From Heterocephalus glaber (lineage: Eukaryota; Chordata; Mammalia; Rodentia; Bathyergidae): DNA of 64,000 nucleotides. Each line of letters begins with the position of its first letter. The first letter of the stretch is position 1. Of the stretch, positions 46,059-58,965 are shown in pieces. Made by a program: the position numbers and the translations under genes. A model generated the notes under the pieces. The model was not told where the DNA came from. It did not search any database and saw nothing but the letters and a program-made list of their open reading frames with translations. The DNA lies in NCBI RefSeq assembly GCF_000247695.1, contig NW_004624843.1:5548604-5612603 (forward strand), in the 5' to 3' direction.

Positions 46059-46812
46059 GGCGGAGAGCAGAGAGTCTCAGCCGCCGGACCGGGCAGCGCG
46101 GGGCGCAGTGCGGCCAGGACCACGCGCGACTCCTCCTTTCCGCCGCGGCCGCTCGGGGCGCGGGAGCGCGAGGACTGATCGAGGCCACCGCTGCGCCCCC
46201 GCCGTGCGGGCCTCCTCTCGGCGATGGTGGTGGCCCGGGTCGCGACCCTCTGCGCCGGGCACCCCCTGCAGCCTCCCGCGGGCTGACCCAGCCTGAGGAC
46301 CGCGTCCCCGCAGGAGGCGTCCCTGCGATCCCGGCTCCAGGTAGAGGCTGGGGTCTCAGAGGCTCCCGCACCCGGGTCCGGCTCCGGACGCCTAAAGTGG
46401 GGAGGGGCCCGTGCAGAGGCCGCTCCTGGGCGGCCTCTCCACAACTCGGGAGACCCTGGCGGCCTGGCGTGGGTTTGTGCGAGCAAGAGGAGGAGAGACA
46501 AAGTAACCGGGCTCTTCAGCCCGCCGTAGCCGCCTGATCACATTGTGGTTTTGGAACTGGCAACTTTGTGTTAGCTTTTGCAGTCGCTCAGGGATGCAGA
46601 AAGATAGCAGAAGTAGGCGACTGGGGTGGAGCGAGGCCAGCCGCCCTCCTGCCCAAGATCCCTTCCCAGCGGGGGGCCCCTTGGTGACGCAGAACGCGGC
46701 CGAGGGTCAGCTCCTGCATGTACGGTCTGGGTGTGAGCGAAAGTGTGGAGTCCACCTCTGTGCCCCACACCCCACCCACCCGCAGAGCTTTAAGTGAACG
46801 AATGTCTTGGTT

Positions 46813-46998
46813 GTTGCCCCCCCCCTCGAACCCAGAGCCTTTGCACTGAGCTACATACATCTCCAGCCCTCTTGTTTTTGATTTTTTTAAAAAAAAAATT
46901 TGAGACAGATCTCACTAAGTCTCTAAATTGTCCAGGTTGGAGTTGGACTTTAAATCCTCCTGCCTCAGCTTCCCCGAGTGCTGAGATTACAGGCAGAT
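46813..46998 (-). repeat. ID remnant followed by B1-like SINE
   Basis: The ID piece, 46813-46870, has CTCGAACCCAGAGCCTTTGC and TACATCTCCAGCCCT. The B1, 46880-46998, has GAGACAGATCTCACTAAGTC and GTGCTGAGATTACAGGCAGA. Confidence 0.75.
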
Positions 46999-47424
46999 GC
47001 TGCTGGTGGTGGAGGTGGGGGTTCAGTTACTGTTAATTGGTTGGCTTTAATCTGTTCACCAGTGTGAGAAAAGGCAGTGCGGTGAGGGCAGAGGAGGAAG
47101 TTTAAATAGAGGGGACCATTTGACAAGGGAACTGCCCTTCACAGGCATGGGAGGGTCTCCGAGCATCCCATCCTCCTTTAGTCTTCCCGGCTCTGCTGCT
47201 TTCGGCGGGAAAGCTGCCCTCTGGCCCTTGTTGGCCCCCAGGGGCCACTTTCTTGGGCCCAAAGCCCAAGGATGTTTGAGAGACACCCATCCTTGTTGCT
47301 CTTTCTGAGCCAGCACCTGCTGCCCCAACTCCCTGGACTCAGTTGCCCTCCCTTGTCCTCTCCCTCCCATCTGTTCGAAGTGCTTTCCACATCTGGGCAG
47401 GCCGGGCCAACCCCCTCACCGCCA

Positions 47425-47695
47425 GGTGGCTTACGGAGGACAGGATTTGCTCCACACAGCTCTGGAGGCCGGAAGCTGAGGTTAAGGCCTGGTTCAGGTG
47501 AGGCCTCTTTGGGCAACAGACTTCTCATTGATCCCCACAAGGGTCTCCTTGGAAGGGCACTAATCTGGTTCACGAGGGCTCCACCCTCATGACCTAAAAC
47601 CTGACAAAGGCCCCACTTCTTACTGTCACATTAGGGGTTAGGATTTCAACATGTGGATTGGGGGAGCATAAATATTCAGCTCACAATGTTCTTCC
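47425..47695 (-). mobile_element. MaLR/MLT LTR, reverse, partial
   Basis: CACGAGGGCTCCACCCTCAT, AAAGGCCCCACTTCTTACTG and GGATTTCAACATGTGGATTG are complements of LTR U3 blocks. Confidence 0.65.
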
Positions 47696-49024
47696 CACCT
47701 GCAAAATTATGTTCACCCCCCACAAAGTCTCCACCTGTTCAGCATCAACTCTAACATCCGAATCTCATCTAAATGTTACCTAAAACAAGTATGGCTGAGA
47801 CTCAAGGTTGCACTCTCCTGAGGCAACGTCGCTGTACCACTGTGAACCTCCGGAATGACCCAGTTCCACTCTGAGTCGCAGCGGTGGGAGAGGTACCTTT
47901 AGATGCTCGCTTCCCAAGGAGAAACAGGAAGAAGAGAGGTGGCAGGTGAGGAAAAGGTGAAATTCCATGGGATGTGACAAGATGCTCCGCCTTCTGGATC
48001 CCCCGGAGAAGTGAGGCTGAGTCAGGGACCCCTGGGTGGCAATGTCCCCCTCTGCTTGCTGGGGCGCTGTCTGTGCTGGGCCCCCCGAGGTCACACCCAG
48101 GCCACTCCAGGCTCTCAGTGAGGCTGAGGGACAAGCAGCGGGCAGCCAGGAGGCCAGGGCAGGGGGAACCTGAGAACCAGCCTCACATCCCATCCTACCC
48201 TCACTCCACTTCGAATGGCTCAGGGAGCTCTCTGGGCCCCAGGGTCCCTTACAGTAACCCCTTCTCCTTGGCTACAGGTCTCTCGCTCGCTCCTGAGTCC
48301 ACTTTGCTCGCTCTTCTCAGCTGCGGGTCTGACTGCAGACTCCTCAGGTGCTGGAGCCCCATCCCTGGCCACAGCTCCGCCCGCTCCTGCTGTCACCCGC
48401 TCGTCCCCACCGCCTGCACATCATAGGCACTGTCCTCGCCGTCCTTCCCAGGCTCTGGGCTTTTCTAAGTCTGTCTCCTCCCAGGACTCTCCCTACAGTA
48501 TCATCCTCCACCTGCAAGGCCCCTCTCCATCATGGCCCCAGGCACTCTGTCCTGACATCCTTGGGAAGAGCGCTTGATGGACCCCAAGTGGCCCTGCTGG
48601 CTTGTGTGGCCTCAGTGTCTCTTATGTTTGATGTGACACCAGCTGGAAGCTGTTACCTTCACACTCTGCTGCACCAGAGAAAGGAGACAGCTTTTAAAGA
48701 ACCGAATACCTCAAACTGAAGTTACATATATTAAGATGAGTATGATAAAATCTTCCAAATGAAAAATTTGCTAAAAATACCCTCCTAATTATAAAATCAC
48801 TTGGAAAGTCACTGAGTTCTGAGGCATATAACCTTAAAGCTAAATCCCCCATGTTCTATTTTTTATCATATTTAGTGCTTTTTAGCCAGCCTGTTATTAA
48901 AATCTCTGCTTAACTGACATTTTGCTCAGAATCATTCACAAAATAAAGTCTTGAGAAATAGTTCAAATATTTATACCTGGCTGGCACGTAGTAGGTGCTC
49001 TATAGATACTTATGAATGCATTGA

Positions 49025-49140
49025 CTATATATATACATATATATATATGTATATATATAATATTTTTTGGTACCTGGAATTGAACCCAGGACCATTTGCT
49101 CACCAGGCAGATGTGGTAGCTGAGCTACATCCTTGGCCCT
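49025..49140 (-). repeat. (TA)n run and ID SINE
   Basis: TA-rich run at 49025-49060, then ACCTGGAATTGAACCCAGGA and TGAGCTACATCCTTGGCCCT. Confidence 0.8.
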
Positions 49141-49483
49141 ATGGTATATACTTATTTAAAAGAAAGATATTTTATCTAAAAATTACTTATTTCTTCCTTT
49201 GGGTTATAAGTATGGGAAACAAAGTAGGTTTTTATTTATATAACCACTTCAGCCTTGAGGAGTCCTTGTTTATGTTTGTCATCTTTTTCCTGATCCTAAG
49301 GGGAGCATTTCTGGAAAAGAAAAGGACCATCAAGATGATCTGGTCCAGCACTGATTTTACAGGTGCAGGAGCTGGAAGTTAACCAAGGAGCCCAAGATCT
49401 CATGCTGAGCAGAGGTAGGTCGGAAGTAGATGAGGACAAGTCAGGACTACAGTGTATGGAGTAAGACACTGATTTTTGGAGGG

Positions 49484-49560
49484 GGGCGGGTGCTGGGGAT
49501 CAAACCCAGGACCTTGCAGATGCAAGGCAAGCGCTCTACCATTAAGCCACACCCCCAGCT
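49484..49560 (-). repeat. ID SINE
   Basis: GTGCTGGGGATCAAACCCAG and GCGCTCTACCATTAAGCCAC. Confidence 0.85.
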
Positions 49561-49678
49561 CCAAGAACTGCATCTTTCTGCTCACTTTTTATATTTTCAG
49601 GGTCACATGGCACACCGCCAGATAGCAAATGTTAAAAAGACATTTGTATTCTTAAATTGTATAGGCAGTGCCTTGGAG

Positions 49679-49706
49679 ATCTCTCTCTCTCTGTCTCTCT
49701 CTCTCT
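49679..49706 (+). repeat. (TC)n
   Basis: TC repeat with one GT interruption. Confidence 0.92.
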
Positions 49707-50324
49707 TCCCTCAAATACATATTGTATACTTTTAGAAACAGTCATTTGATAGTTTTTAGTTAACTCGATCTTTTAAGTCTGTAAGCACAGTGTTTTATTT
49801 CTGTCTCTCTCAAAAGACTCTTCTACTTGTTTTGAAAATAAACATTTTCATGCACACAGGCAGCGGCAGCAGTCACCCAGCAGAAAGCCACACCTCAAGC
49901 GTGGGCTTTCCTGTGGGGCTGGGCTCTGTGGCTGGCACAGGCAAGGACGGTGGTCATGTGGCTGCCCCTTGCTTGGCAGGCCTCCAGTGTGAGTTGGAGT
50001 AGACCTGCCATTTTTCTCTGCCAGTCTTCCTTTCCCTGTCTCGATTCTTCTTTCTCCATGTGCCCTCAGCGTGGCTGCCAGGTGAATTTCCCTGCAGCAC
50101 CTGTTATCTTCATTGCCTGATGGAATGAATGTCCTCTCCAGACTGGGGCTGCCCACATGAAAGTAGAGCCTGTCCTGCTCTCTCTTTGCTCCACTCTGTT
50201 GTCCCCAAGCTTGTTGGGGACTGCGATGGTGATGTCACTTATCTCAGATCTCGGCCCTCAACTCATCCGGGAGGCACTGAGAAAGAATGGGTGCATAAGT
50301 CAACACAGGAGAGGCAGTAGGCCA

Positions 50325-50738
50325 TTGTTAGGGTTTAAATATGAAGTTCCCCAGAGACTCATGTATTGAGGGCTTGGTCCTCAAAGTGACTGGGTCACGA
50401 GGGCTCCGACCCCAGCCATGGGTTGAACCATAGATGAGTTCAGAGCTGAATGGGCCATAAGGAGGTGGGGCCTGGTTGGAGGAAGTAGGTCACTGAGAGG
50501 GTGCCTTAGAAGGGTGTATTCTGTCTCCAGCTCCCCCATTCCTGGCTGCCATGAGGTTAGCAACTTTCCTCCACTACGCCTTTCCATCATGATGTTTCTG
50601 CCTTACCATAGGCCCAAAGCAATGGAGCCTGTAGACCATGGACTGAAACCTCTGAAACTGTGAGCCAAGATAATTCCTTCCTCCTTTGAGTTGTGCATGT
50701 GGGTAATTTGTCCTAGTGAGGAAAAGCTAACGAGAGTA
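50325..50738 (+). mobile_element. MaLR (MST-like) LTR
   Basis: TGTTAGGGTTTAAATATGAA, AAGGAGGTGGGGCCTGGTTG and CTGTGAGCCAAGATAATTCC, ending with TCCTAGTGAGGAAAAGCTAA. Same layout as the copy at 35160. Confidence 0.75.
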
Positions 50739-50761
50739 GCTTTTCGTTGCCATGCTCTGGG

Positions 50762-50837
50762 TATCCATCTTTCCTCTCCATGGTTATCCATCTTTCCTCT
50801 CCATGGTTATCCATCTTTCCTCTCCATGGTTATCCAT
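50762..50837 (+). repeat. 23-bp minisatellite, 3.3 copies
   Basis: Units at 50762-50784, 50785-50807 and 50808-50830 are identical (each begins TATCCATCTTTCCTCTCC and ends ATGGT). A partial fourth follows. Confidence 0.95.
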
Positions 50838-52639
50838 GAGCATGGTGTGAATGTTCCTTGGCACTATATCTTGGCATTATATCTTGGGCTTCTTTGGTCA
50901 ATAGAGATGTTTCTACACCCAACCTCTTTGGGGACTGGCAGGTAATGGCTTCTGGGATTGGTGCTTCAGGCTTGAGGGGGTAGCTGTGGTTTGTTGTGGT
51001 GAATCTCAAAACCCATGAACACCATATTCAGTGTTTTATTTTTGTCCTGTTTTGACTTGGTTGCTATGGTGGACTTTTGGTTAAACAGGGAAAAGGCTAG
51101 AGGGATGAGGAGATGCAAACGAACCTCAGTCTGGTTTAGCACTGGATAGGATCCCAAGAGTATGGGAAGCAGGCCCATCACGTTGGGACTTAATTGCCAG
51201 ACTGGATATTGCTATGGTGAACACAATTTCTGAATCAAAAATAGGTGGCCAAGAGTCTCGCGCCAGTTCCAAGTATGAGAAGCTGGAGGCTGCAGCTTGG
51301 CCAGTGATGTGGAATTTCCACAGTGTTGTGAGGGCTGATGTATCCCTAGTAGTGTCTTTGAAAGCCTGGGACACGTGGTACCAGGGCCTCAATTATGAGA
51401 TGCAGATAATGTGTACAGCCTTGGTGGAAATGTGTTTCCCAAAAGTGGCTCCCCCAAAACTCATAGAAAAAGATGCTGTATGTTTGTGGGTTTACCTCAA
51501 ACTGTGGGGAGTCAGGGGAAGCCTGTGGTGTGGGTTTCTCTGAAATATGCCTAACTGAGGAGCCTGGAACTCATAGGGTAAGGGATTTGGGGTGAGTGGG
51601 CTTTGGACAATAGGAGCATCCTAAAGTCAGGAGTGCTAAAGGAATAAATCCGGTAGTTTCCAGTCTGTTGAGGACGAAGTTTAGAGGAAATAAGGTTAGG
51701 AGTTGTCTGGGTGCACATAATTACACTTATTGTGACCATGGGCATTACATATTCCTAATTAGAACTCAAACTGTGAAGAGAAGAATAGTCCCTTGCCATT
51801 TAAATTAATTCATTTAAAATCAACTTATAAACTATATAGGTCTAATTTAGTCCTGTATTCATGAGAGCACTTAGGAAGCAATATTATTATTGTTTAGGTA
51901 GCCTACATATAGTGCTAAAATAGCTTCATTGTTGTAATGGCGAATATATGGCCTTAACCATGCACTGTGTAGCAGAACTGTTTAAGGTATTAAACTGGAG
52001 AGAAAAAGCTGTCCATTTAAAAACAAAACAGATTTGAAAGAGTTGCACGTAGGTAAGAAAATTAAGTAGAAGTTGTTCAGACATTGCTCCTTGAAAATTA
52101 CAAATAATTGGATTTTGGAGAAATGCTGTCCATACCAAGAAGTAGAGAGTGTTAGGACTTTTCATTTCCTATTGAAGCAACCGTCTTGCCTGTAGCATCC
52201 TGGAGGAGGAATGTTCTGGAGTGGCCAGGACTAACTGCTCAAGGATTTGGGGTATTGTAGAAGAACCCAAGTGTTTCTGGTGGGATGGGTCACATTAGCT
52301 GTGCCTACAAAATGCCCGATTCTGGGTCATTGCCTGTCCCTCCTAATGTTGACAGAATGCCTTTCTTCCGTGGAATTCAAAGCTTTTGGCTACAATTGAT
52401 ACTTCTCTTTTAAAGAGTCAGGTGACAACAGTGTTCAGATTAACACAAAATAAATGATGTTATGAAGAAAAAGCGCGATATTTCAGAAACATTAGAAACA
52501 CAGCATCAAAGAGTGCTGAAAGTGGACAGCCATTGGCTGCCCAGCATGGAGGCTGTCATTTGCCTCTGGGGGTGGGCTGTGTATGGATCTGAACTTTCTG
52601 CAATGCAGCCTGGACACAGGACCCTAAACCTGCACGTTT

Positions 52640-53100
52640 ATGCTCCTTGATGAAGAGATTCTATCTCTAGGAATACATCCCAACACACTATTAAACGTGT
52701 GCAGAACAAAAAGCTGCAGGGATGTTTAGCACAATGTTATTTTCAGAGTCACCTAAATGTCCAGCAGCAGGAGGCTGACTATTTAAATTCTGTCTCTCCA
52801 GGGGAATCTCGTACTATTACAAAGAATCAAGAAAGAGGTCCATGATATTTTAAATGAAGAAGCAGATTCCCAGACAGGTCGGTTTATGATCTTGCTGTGT
52901 TTACAGTGGACATGTACATATGGGATTTTGAGCATGCATTATGTACTTTCAAGAGAGGATGAGTAAACTGGGCACCAAAAATATTTCCCAGTCCCTGCAC
53001 CTGGTTGGCTGGATTCTGAGAGAATTTTCCTCCTTTTTACTCATCTGTGTTTGAAATTTTTTTCTACAATAAATATGTCACTTATGTAATAAGGGAAAAA
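52640..53100 (+). mobile_element. L1M 3' end
   Basis: GAATACATCCCAACACACTA, CACCTAAATGTCCAGCAGCA, TTCTACAATAAATATGTCAC and the A-rich end at 53092 follow the L1M 3' end in sense order. Confidence 0.65.
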
Positions 53101-53494
53101 AAGTAACTTTAAAAACATCAGTCTTTTAATGTGCATTAGTTTAGAGCAGGAGTTAACAAGTGTACTTTGGGGGAGTTGATGATTCTGAGAAAGAGGCAGG
53201 GCTGCTTTTCTCTTTAGTTACCTAGGGGAAAAACACCTCAGTTTGTTACATAAACGAATCCCTGAAAAAAGCTCTTCAGCTTCCAAAGAATCACGAATTT
53301 GAGTTCTACAGTAATTGCTTGCTGGCAGCATTAACATTAAAGCACTTACCTGATACGCAGATCTGCCCGATTATGAAAATAATCCCTTTTCCAGAAATCC
53401 CCCTTTTCCTTCTACGAATCCACTTGTAGCATCCTAACCAGAATGCTTCTTCCATTTCAGCTGAAGCCACGCTCCCACTGGAACCCTCATCAGA

Positions 53495-53608
53495 AAATCG
53501 TAGCAAACTCACTGTGTAGCACAAGCTGGCCTGGAACCCATGGCAATCCTCCTGCCTCAGCCTCCAGAGTGCTGCAGTTGCAGGCGTGCACCACTGTGCG
53601 TGGCTTTG
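53495..53608 (-). repeat. B1-like SINE
   Basis: ACTCACTGTGTAGCACAAGC and CAGGCGTGCACCACTGTGCG. Confidence 0.85.
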
Positions 53609-54690
53609 AATGAGACTGGGGCAGGGTGGGGCTTCCCAGTGGCCCTCAGTTAACCACAGACACAGAAACATCTTACAAACTCCCTTCCTTCCGCCATCAA
53701 TATAAATCTCTCCTTTCTAGTCTATGAAAAGTTGAGTGCACCTTTAGCTACAGCAGCCTTATTTTCCGGGGAGAAAATTGGCTTAGCAGCAAGAAGTGAA
53801 ATTGCACGTCCATTGTTACTGACCTGCCGTGCGCCCCTCCTCTGGGCTGACCAGTGGCGTCTGCTTTTCTTGGTTTTAAAGCTATGCCTCATCTTTTCTG
53901 TGTGGGGAAGATTGCAGGTTAAGTTACTGGTATTTCTCAAATGTCACTCAGCCCTCGGAGTGGCTTTTATTTATCACAGACAGCATCTCTAGGCCTGTTT
54001 CTCTCTTAAGCTCTGTTTAGTCTTTAACAGGTCTCTCCTTCCTCCTTTTTCTGTGGGGTCTTGAAGGAGGGTTTTGGGCAGCCAGAAATACAGGCTTTGG
54101 TGTGAAATTGACATTTGTCCTTAAAAAGGAAATTGATTCCGACTTGTCACTAGCTGAGCATTTTCTGCATGAAGTCACAGATTTTTACCAGGAGAGGGGA
54201 GCACCTTCCCCACAGGCATGAGTCAGAGAAATGACAGAGCTGGGCAGATAGGTCCCTTCCCCTCAAGAGTACCTGTCCCTTCCTGTCGCTGAGCCCTCTG
54301 TCTCTCTCACCCTGTGCACACTGAGCCTCCACTGACCGCAGTCTCAGCCCCGAAGCAGAGAGACAAGCACCGGTGAGGGAGAACAAAGCTATCGGATCCC
54401 TTACAGAAGGGGGCTGCCTTTACCCTTCACCCCCACACTTCCACAGCTAAGAATTTACCCTGAAGCCTCGTACCAGACAAGATATGCACAAGTTACTTGT
54501 CGAAGCATTGTGTTTTGAGGACCATTTATTGAAAGCAATGCACGTCCCTCTCCCAAGGAGACTGGTTGGGTACACAAAGGTGTGTTGCTGCAAAGAGGTG
54601 CAGCGCCAGAACCAAGCATGAGGAAGATGTGTCTGAACTGAAAGAGTGATTTCCAGTGTTGAGTGAAAGAAGCAAGATGGGAATGAATGA

Positions 54691-54848
54691 AGCTGGATAT
54701 GGTGGCGCATGCCTGTGATCCTAGCACTTGGGATGCTGAAGCAGGAGGGTCCCTGTGAGGTCCAGGCCAGCCTGGGCTACACAGTGAGTTCAAGACCAGC
54801 CTAGACCAGATAGCAAGACCCTGTCTTAAAGGAAAAAAAAAAAAAAGG
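54691..54848 (+). repeat. B1-like SINE
   Basis: GATATGGTGGCGCATGCCTG and GATAGCAAGACCCTGTCTTA with an A15 tail. A duplicated middle (two GAGTTCAAG-type boxes) is seen, as in several B1 copies here. Confidence 0.88.
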
Positions 54849-54929
54849 ATAGGAAAGAGAGTATATAGGAACCTGCCTTTGTGTGCACAGTTAAAGTCTT
54901 ACACACATGCTTTTATTTTCTCCAAAAAA

Positions 54930-55080
54930 GAATCAGAGGAAATGAAATCAATAAAAATGGTTACCTGCAGAGTAGGAATAGAGGGTAAGACTTTTCTGAG
55001 TGTATCTTTTCATATAATTTTGATTTATGATTGATGTAGGTGTTTTACATATTCCAGTAAGTTTTAAAAATGGAAAAGTA
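54930..55080 (+). mobile_element. L1M 3' end fragment
   Basis: AATGGTTACCTGCAGAGTAGG and TCTTTTCATATAATTTTGAT resemble the last part of L1M 3' UTRs. Short and diverged. Confidence 0.45.
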
Positions 55081-55157
55081 GGGGCAAATAAGCCAAAAAA
55101 TGACCTCAGTGATTAGCAAATTGAAAAGACAATCACAGAAAACAATTAATTCAAGTA

Positions 55158-55245
55158 GGGCTGAGGATGTAGCTCAGTGAGATGGCATGTGTTAATATGC
55201 ATGAGGCCCTTGGTTCCATCCCCAACATCAAATAAATGAATAAAA
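55158..55245 (+). repeat. ID SINE, diverged
   Basis: GGGCTGAGGATGTAGCTCAG and CCCTTGGTTCCATCCCCAAC. Confidence 0.8.
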
Positions 55246-55333
55246 TCAATTCAAGTATCCTTTAAATACCCTATCTTTATAACTTTATGAAATCTATTCT
55301 AAGACCAAAAGCTGCAAAGAAATCCCGAACTTT

Positions 55334-55800
55334 GCTAAGATGTGGTGGGTTGAATGCATCCCATGAAAAGATCTGGTGAGGCCTCACCCCAGTACCTGTG
55401 AGAGGGAGTTCATTTGGAAATAGGGTCTTTGGAGATGTAATCAAGTTATAGTAAGGTCAGACTGGACTAGCATGGCCATCAGCCACTGGCTGGTGACCTC
55501 ATGAGGGGACGGACAGGGCCACAGGCACACGGAAAGGAGGGTGCTACATGAAGTCATTGGCAGACACTGGAACCGTGGATCCACCAATGCCCAGCAATGC
55601 CAAGGGTCATGGACAATGCCCAGGAGCTAGAAGAGAGGCAGGGGACAGATTTTGCCTTACAGACTTTGAGGGATCCAGGCTCAGCTGTCCCCGGGCTTTG
55701 GATTTCTGGTCTCAAGAATTATAAGATAACAAATTTCTGTTGTTTCTAAGCCAGCCAGTGTGTGGTATTTTGTTACAGCAACAGTAGGAGACTGATACAA
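55334..55800 (+). mobile_element. MLT1-like LTR
   Basis: GGTGGGTTGAATGCATCCCA, GGAAATAGGGTCTTTGGAGA, GGATCCAGGCTCAGCTGTCC and GGAGACTGATACA occur in MLT1 order. Confidence 0.75.
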
Positions 55801-56732
55801 TAGATTTCCTCTAGTTATGGTACAGGTGGAGTAGGTCTGAAATCCTTGTGTGTATTTGTAAAGTAGACCAATATCCCACAATAGATACTGATTTTGAGAA
55901 CCAAGATCTCAATAGCAATGGTTAAAAAGCAAGATGTAAATATGGAATGAGAAGAAGAAGAAAGACTGTGTTGGACACGCACGGACACACACACACACAC
56001 TTCCCAGCTCTGTCCATGACTGTTCCAGAAGCAATGATCTACAGAACTCGGGTCTTGGTTTTTAACAACAGTGTTCACTAAAGGAAGTAGGACTCTTTAG
56101 AAAAGTATCTGGCTCTCCATTTGGGACACTGAAGACATATGAAGCATCTTGCAATGTCAGAAAGCATGGAGGAACTTAAAGACAGGAGGGGATGCACCAG
56201 AGGGACCATCTAGGACACTGAAGGGGCTCTTTCTGCCCAAATTTGTCATATTGTGAGTGTCAGAAGGAACTTCACAGAAATGGGTTAAAATACATTGAAT
56301 TAAAAACAACCATGAGCGCATAGTAATGGACTTGAAACCAAAATAAAACAAACCACAAACAAAGGAGGGGTCTTTTTCACAGACGAAAATCAACTAACAT
56401 AAGTAGTAGGAGCACTAGAAATCTCCATCTTGCAATTCCCAATGGAATCACTGACTTAGAGGATTATTAGTGGATGTTAAATGCCATTGGTCAAAAGGTT
56501 AATAGGAAACAGGACATTTACACCCTACAGACGGCGGATGTGCAGCGAAAGGAAAACTTGCATCTTTATGTTGGAGCAATCTGCTGGCTTCCAGATTAAT
56601 CAAATGACCAAACTTCACAAAAGGGAAAAGGAGGCTGAGCTGAGGTCGGTGCTGTGAGATGCAGTTTGGAGTGCACATTACCTGGAGGCTTTGTTGCTAA
56701 AAATAACCTGCATCTAATCAAGCAGTGGGACT

Positions 56733-57142
56733 GTCTTAGTCACTTTCTCCTTGCTGGGACAAATATTAGATACCCACAATTTAGGGCAGGAGAGGTTTAT
56801 TTTGGCTCACATTTCTGCCCAGGGTCGTTCAGCTCCAAGGAAGAAACAGCGTGGCAGAGGGGCCTGGTGGAGGAGAGCAGCTCACTGCATGGCGGACAAG
56901 GAAGCAGAGAGAGAAGGAACGTTGGGCGGGGGACCCTTCCAGACCACGCCCTCGGACCATTCCCTTCCCGAGCCACGCCCACCAGGGACACGCCCCTCCC
57001 GGCCTCTTCTCCCCAGATCCCACCTCCTAACAGTAATCAGCCCGGGTGGCGGGGGAGGACCCATTACCCAGGCATCATCCCAAAGTTCCAGCTATGATTG
57101 AGTCATACTCTCAGGGGACATCTAGATCTAACCCTAACAGGG
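56733..57142 (-). mobile_element. MaLR (MST-like) LTR, reverse orientation
   Basis: Starts (reading +) TGTCTTAGTCACTTTCTCCT and contains AGAGGTTTATTTTGGCTCAC and CCACCTCCTAACAGTAATC, the complement of the LTR layout at 35160. Confidence 0.8.
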
Positions 57143-57691
57143 TCCTAACTCAGTTTCAAGATGATACCAGAAGTAAAAGAACAAGTTAAAAAGTTGAGAA
57201 ACTAATCACAGATCCACAGTGGGCGCCGCTGCACGTAAGAAGCCTGGAGTTTTAGTCAGTCGTAGAAAAAATGGGGAGACTCTTAGATGACAGGGTCTAA
57301 AGAAGGCAGAGGCTCAAATGCAGTACTTGACATTCGAGTAGATCTCAAATCACAACCCTCAACAGCAGAGGACAACTGGGGACTTTCGAATTTGCCCAGC
57401 AGGCAGATCCGTTGCGGGGCGCGGACTGCGGACTCCCTGGTGTGTGATGGCTGTGGGGAGCTGTGGGCAGGTGTGTAGGTGTGAAGACTCCACATGTCTG
57501 CAGTTTCCTTTCATGTGGTTTAGGGGAAGTAAAGGAAGGAGAAAGAGAAAGAAGAGGGAACCCAGGTGGGCAAAGGGTGAGTAGCTTTCTCAATCTAGAC
57601 TGAGGGGGTTGGGGAGTTCACAGCCCTGCTCTTTCGATTTCTTTATGTTTTATGTTTAGGTTTTCCTGTAAGGTTTTCTTTGTAAAGAGTT

Positions 57692-57782
57692 GGGGCAGGG
57701 CTGGAGACGGAGGTCAGTGGTGGAGCACTTGCCTGGCATGCTCAAGGCCCCGGGTGCAATGCCCAGCACTGGAAAAAAAACC
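57692..57782 (+). repeat. ID SINE
   Basis: GTCAGTGGTGGAGCACTTGC and GGTGCAATGCCCAGCACTGG with an A9 tail. Confidence 0.75.
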
Positions 57783-58684
57783 AAACTGGAGATAAAGGGA
57801 ATAAAGCAGAGATGCAGGACATTTGATCGCTGGATGGGAATGTATCAACAATCAGGTTGAAGGGCTGTCGGACAGGTTGCCGAGGATGGGTGGGGCAGAG
57901 CCCAAGAGGAGAAACCATCTGTCGCCTAAAGGAGTGAACTACAAGCAGCTCCGAGATAAAGCTCATGCAGCTTTCTGAGTCTTTCTCAGTGTAGACTTCT
58001 GGTTAAAGGTTAGGAGCTGTTGCTTTCCCCCGTCATGAAGTTACAGAAGTTAAATGGGTTTGCGTCTCTCCCCTAGTATCGGAGTGTTTTTGAAAAATGT
58101 GTCAATTCAATAGATGTAAAACCATAGCTTGTTTTGTTGCTCATTTTTTTCCTTACTAGTGGAGGTGATTTGTAAGGACTTTAAAAATATTCCTCCTTTA
58201 TGCATAATCTTTCCATGTCTTTCCTTGGTTTGGATTTTAGGAAGTTTATGTTTTTCCAACAGATTTGTAAACACAGTGTGCTGTGTTGTTTGCACGAGTG
58301 CTTTATGTGTATATTTTTAACGTGACCCACTTTCTAGGGGAGCCTCGTGGTCTTGTGGCCCAGCCCTGGCCTTCCTGCTGGCCACAGAGTTCGGTTTTCC
58401 ATGAAGAACAATCAAAGGGGCACAATATTGACTGAGCATGAGCCATGGCAGTTCACGTGGCGCAGTGGGATGGGGGCGCCTCAGCCCTGAGTGGCTGCTG
58501 GGACCGAAGGTCACTTCTGGGAAGTCCTGTCACCACCGCCTGTCTGTCCCCTTACCCCTGTCAGGGACAGTTTGATCTGTCAGTTTAGGCTATTTTTCAC
58601 TAACGTGTGATTGGCTCCACACATTTCAGAAAAAACACAGAGGAAGGAATGATTGGTGGATTTCTACTGTCAGCTGTTTGGTAA

Positions 58685-58765
58685 CAAATTTATTATTGAT
58701 TGAGCGACCATTGAGCATTGACTATGTACAAAACTGCGTCAAAGCTCAGGCCACAGCCATCATTG
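58685..58765. repeat. L2 fragment
   Basis: TTGAGCGACCATTGAGCATT and TGACTATGTACAAAACTGCG resemble an L2 block. Confidence 0.35.
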
Positions 58766-58839
58766 CTGGCTGCTGTTGACCTCAAAGGATCAGGGTGCAG
58801 AAAGCCAGATACATCCAATCACGAGAGGCTGATACTTTG

Positions 58840-58965
58840 TTTTGATTTTTGTTGTTTTGAGAAAGGCTGTCGCTATGTAGCCTAGGATGGCCTTGAACAT
58901 GTGCTCTTCCTGCCTCAGCCTCCCAAGTGCTGGGATTACAGGCGTGCACCACTGTGCCTGGCTAG
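58840..58965 (-). repeat. B1-like SINE
   Basis: GTTTTGAGAAAGGCTGTCGC and AAGTGCTGGGATTACAGGCG. Confidence 0.88.

Larger units (their letters stand above)
45120..46560. promoter_or_regulatory. NGEF: CpG island over the NGEF short-isoform promoter (contains the gap)
   Basis: Both flanks of the gap are very rich in G+C and CpG, with GC-box-like runs such as GGCGGGCGGGGGCGGG near 45655-45670 on the - strand promoter side. No TATA box is seen. The first coding exon at 45683-45789 sits inside it. The core promoter and start site probably fall in or next to the N run. Confidence 0.75.

Noticed and set aside
44831..46501. Very long open frames on both strands across 44831-46537
   Set aside because: They run through the N gap, which is not sequence, and through CpG-rich DNA. 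The real coding parts are only the NGEF exons at 44916-45058 and 45683-45789, in another frame for part of the span.
51214..51543. 109-codon + strand open frame as a new gene
   Set aside because: No splice context, no domain, and close to an LTR; length is within chance for this composition.
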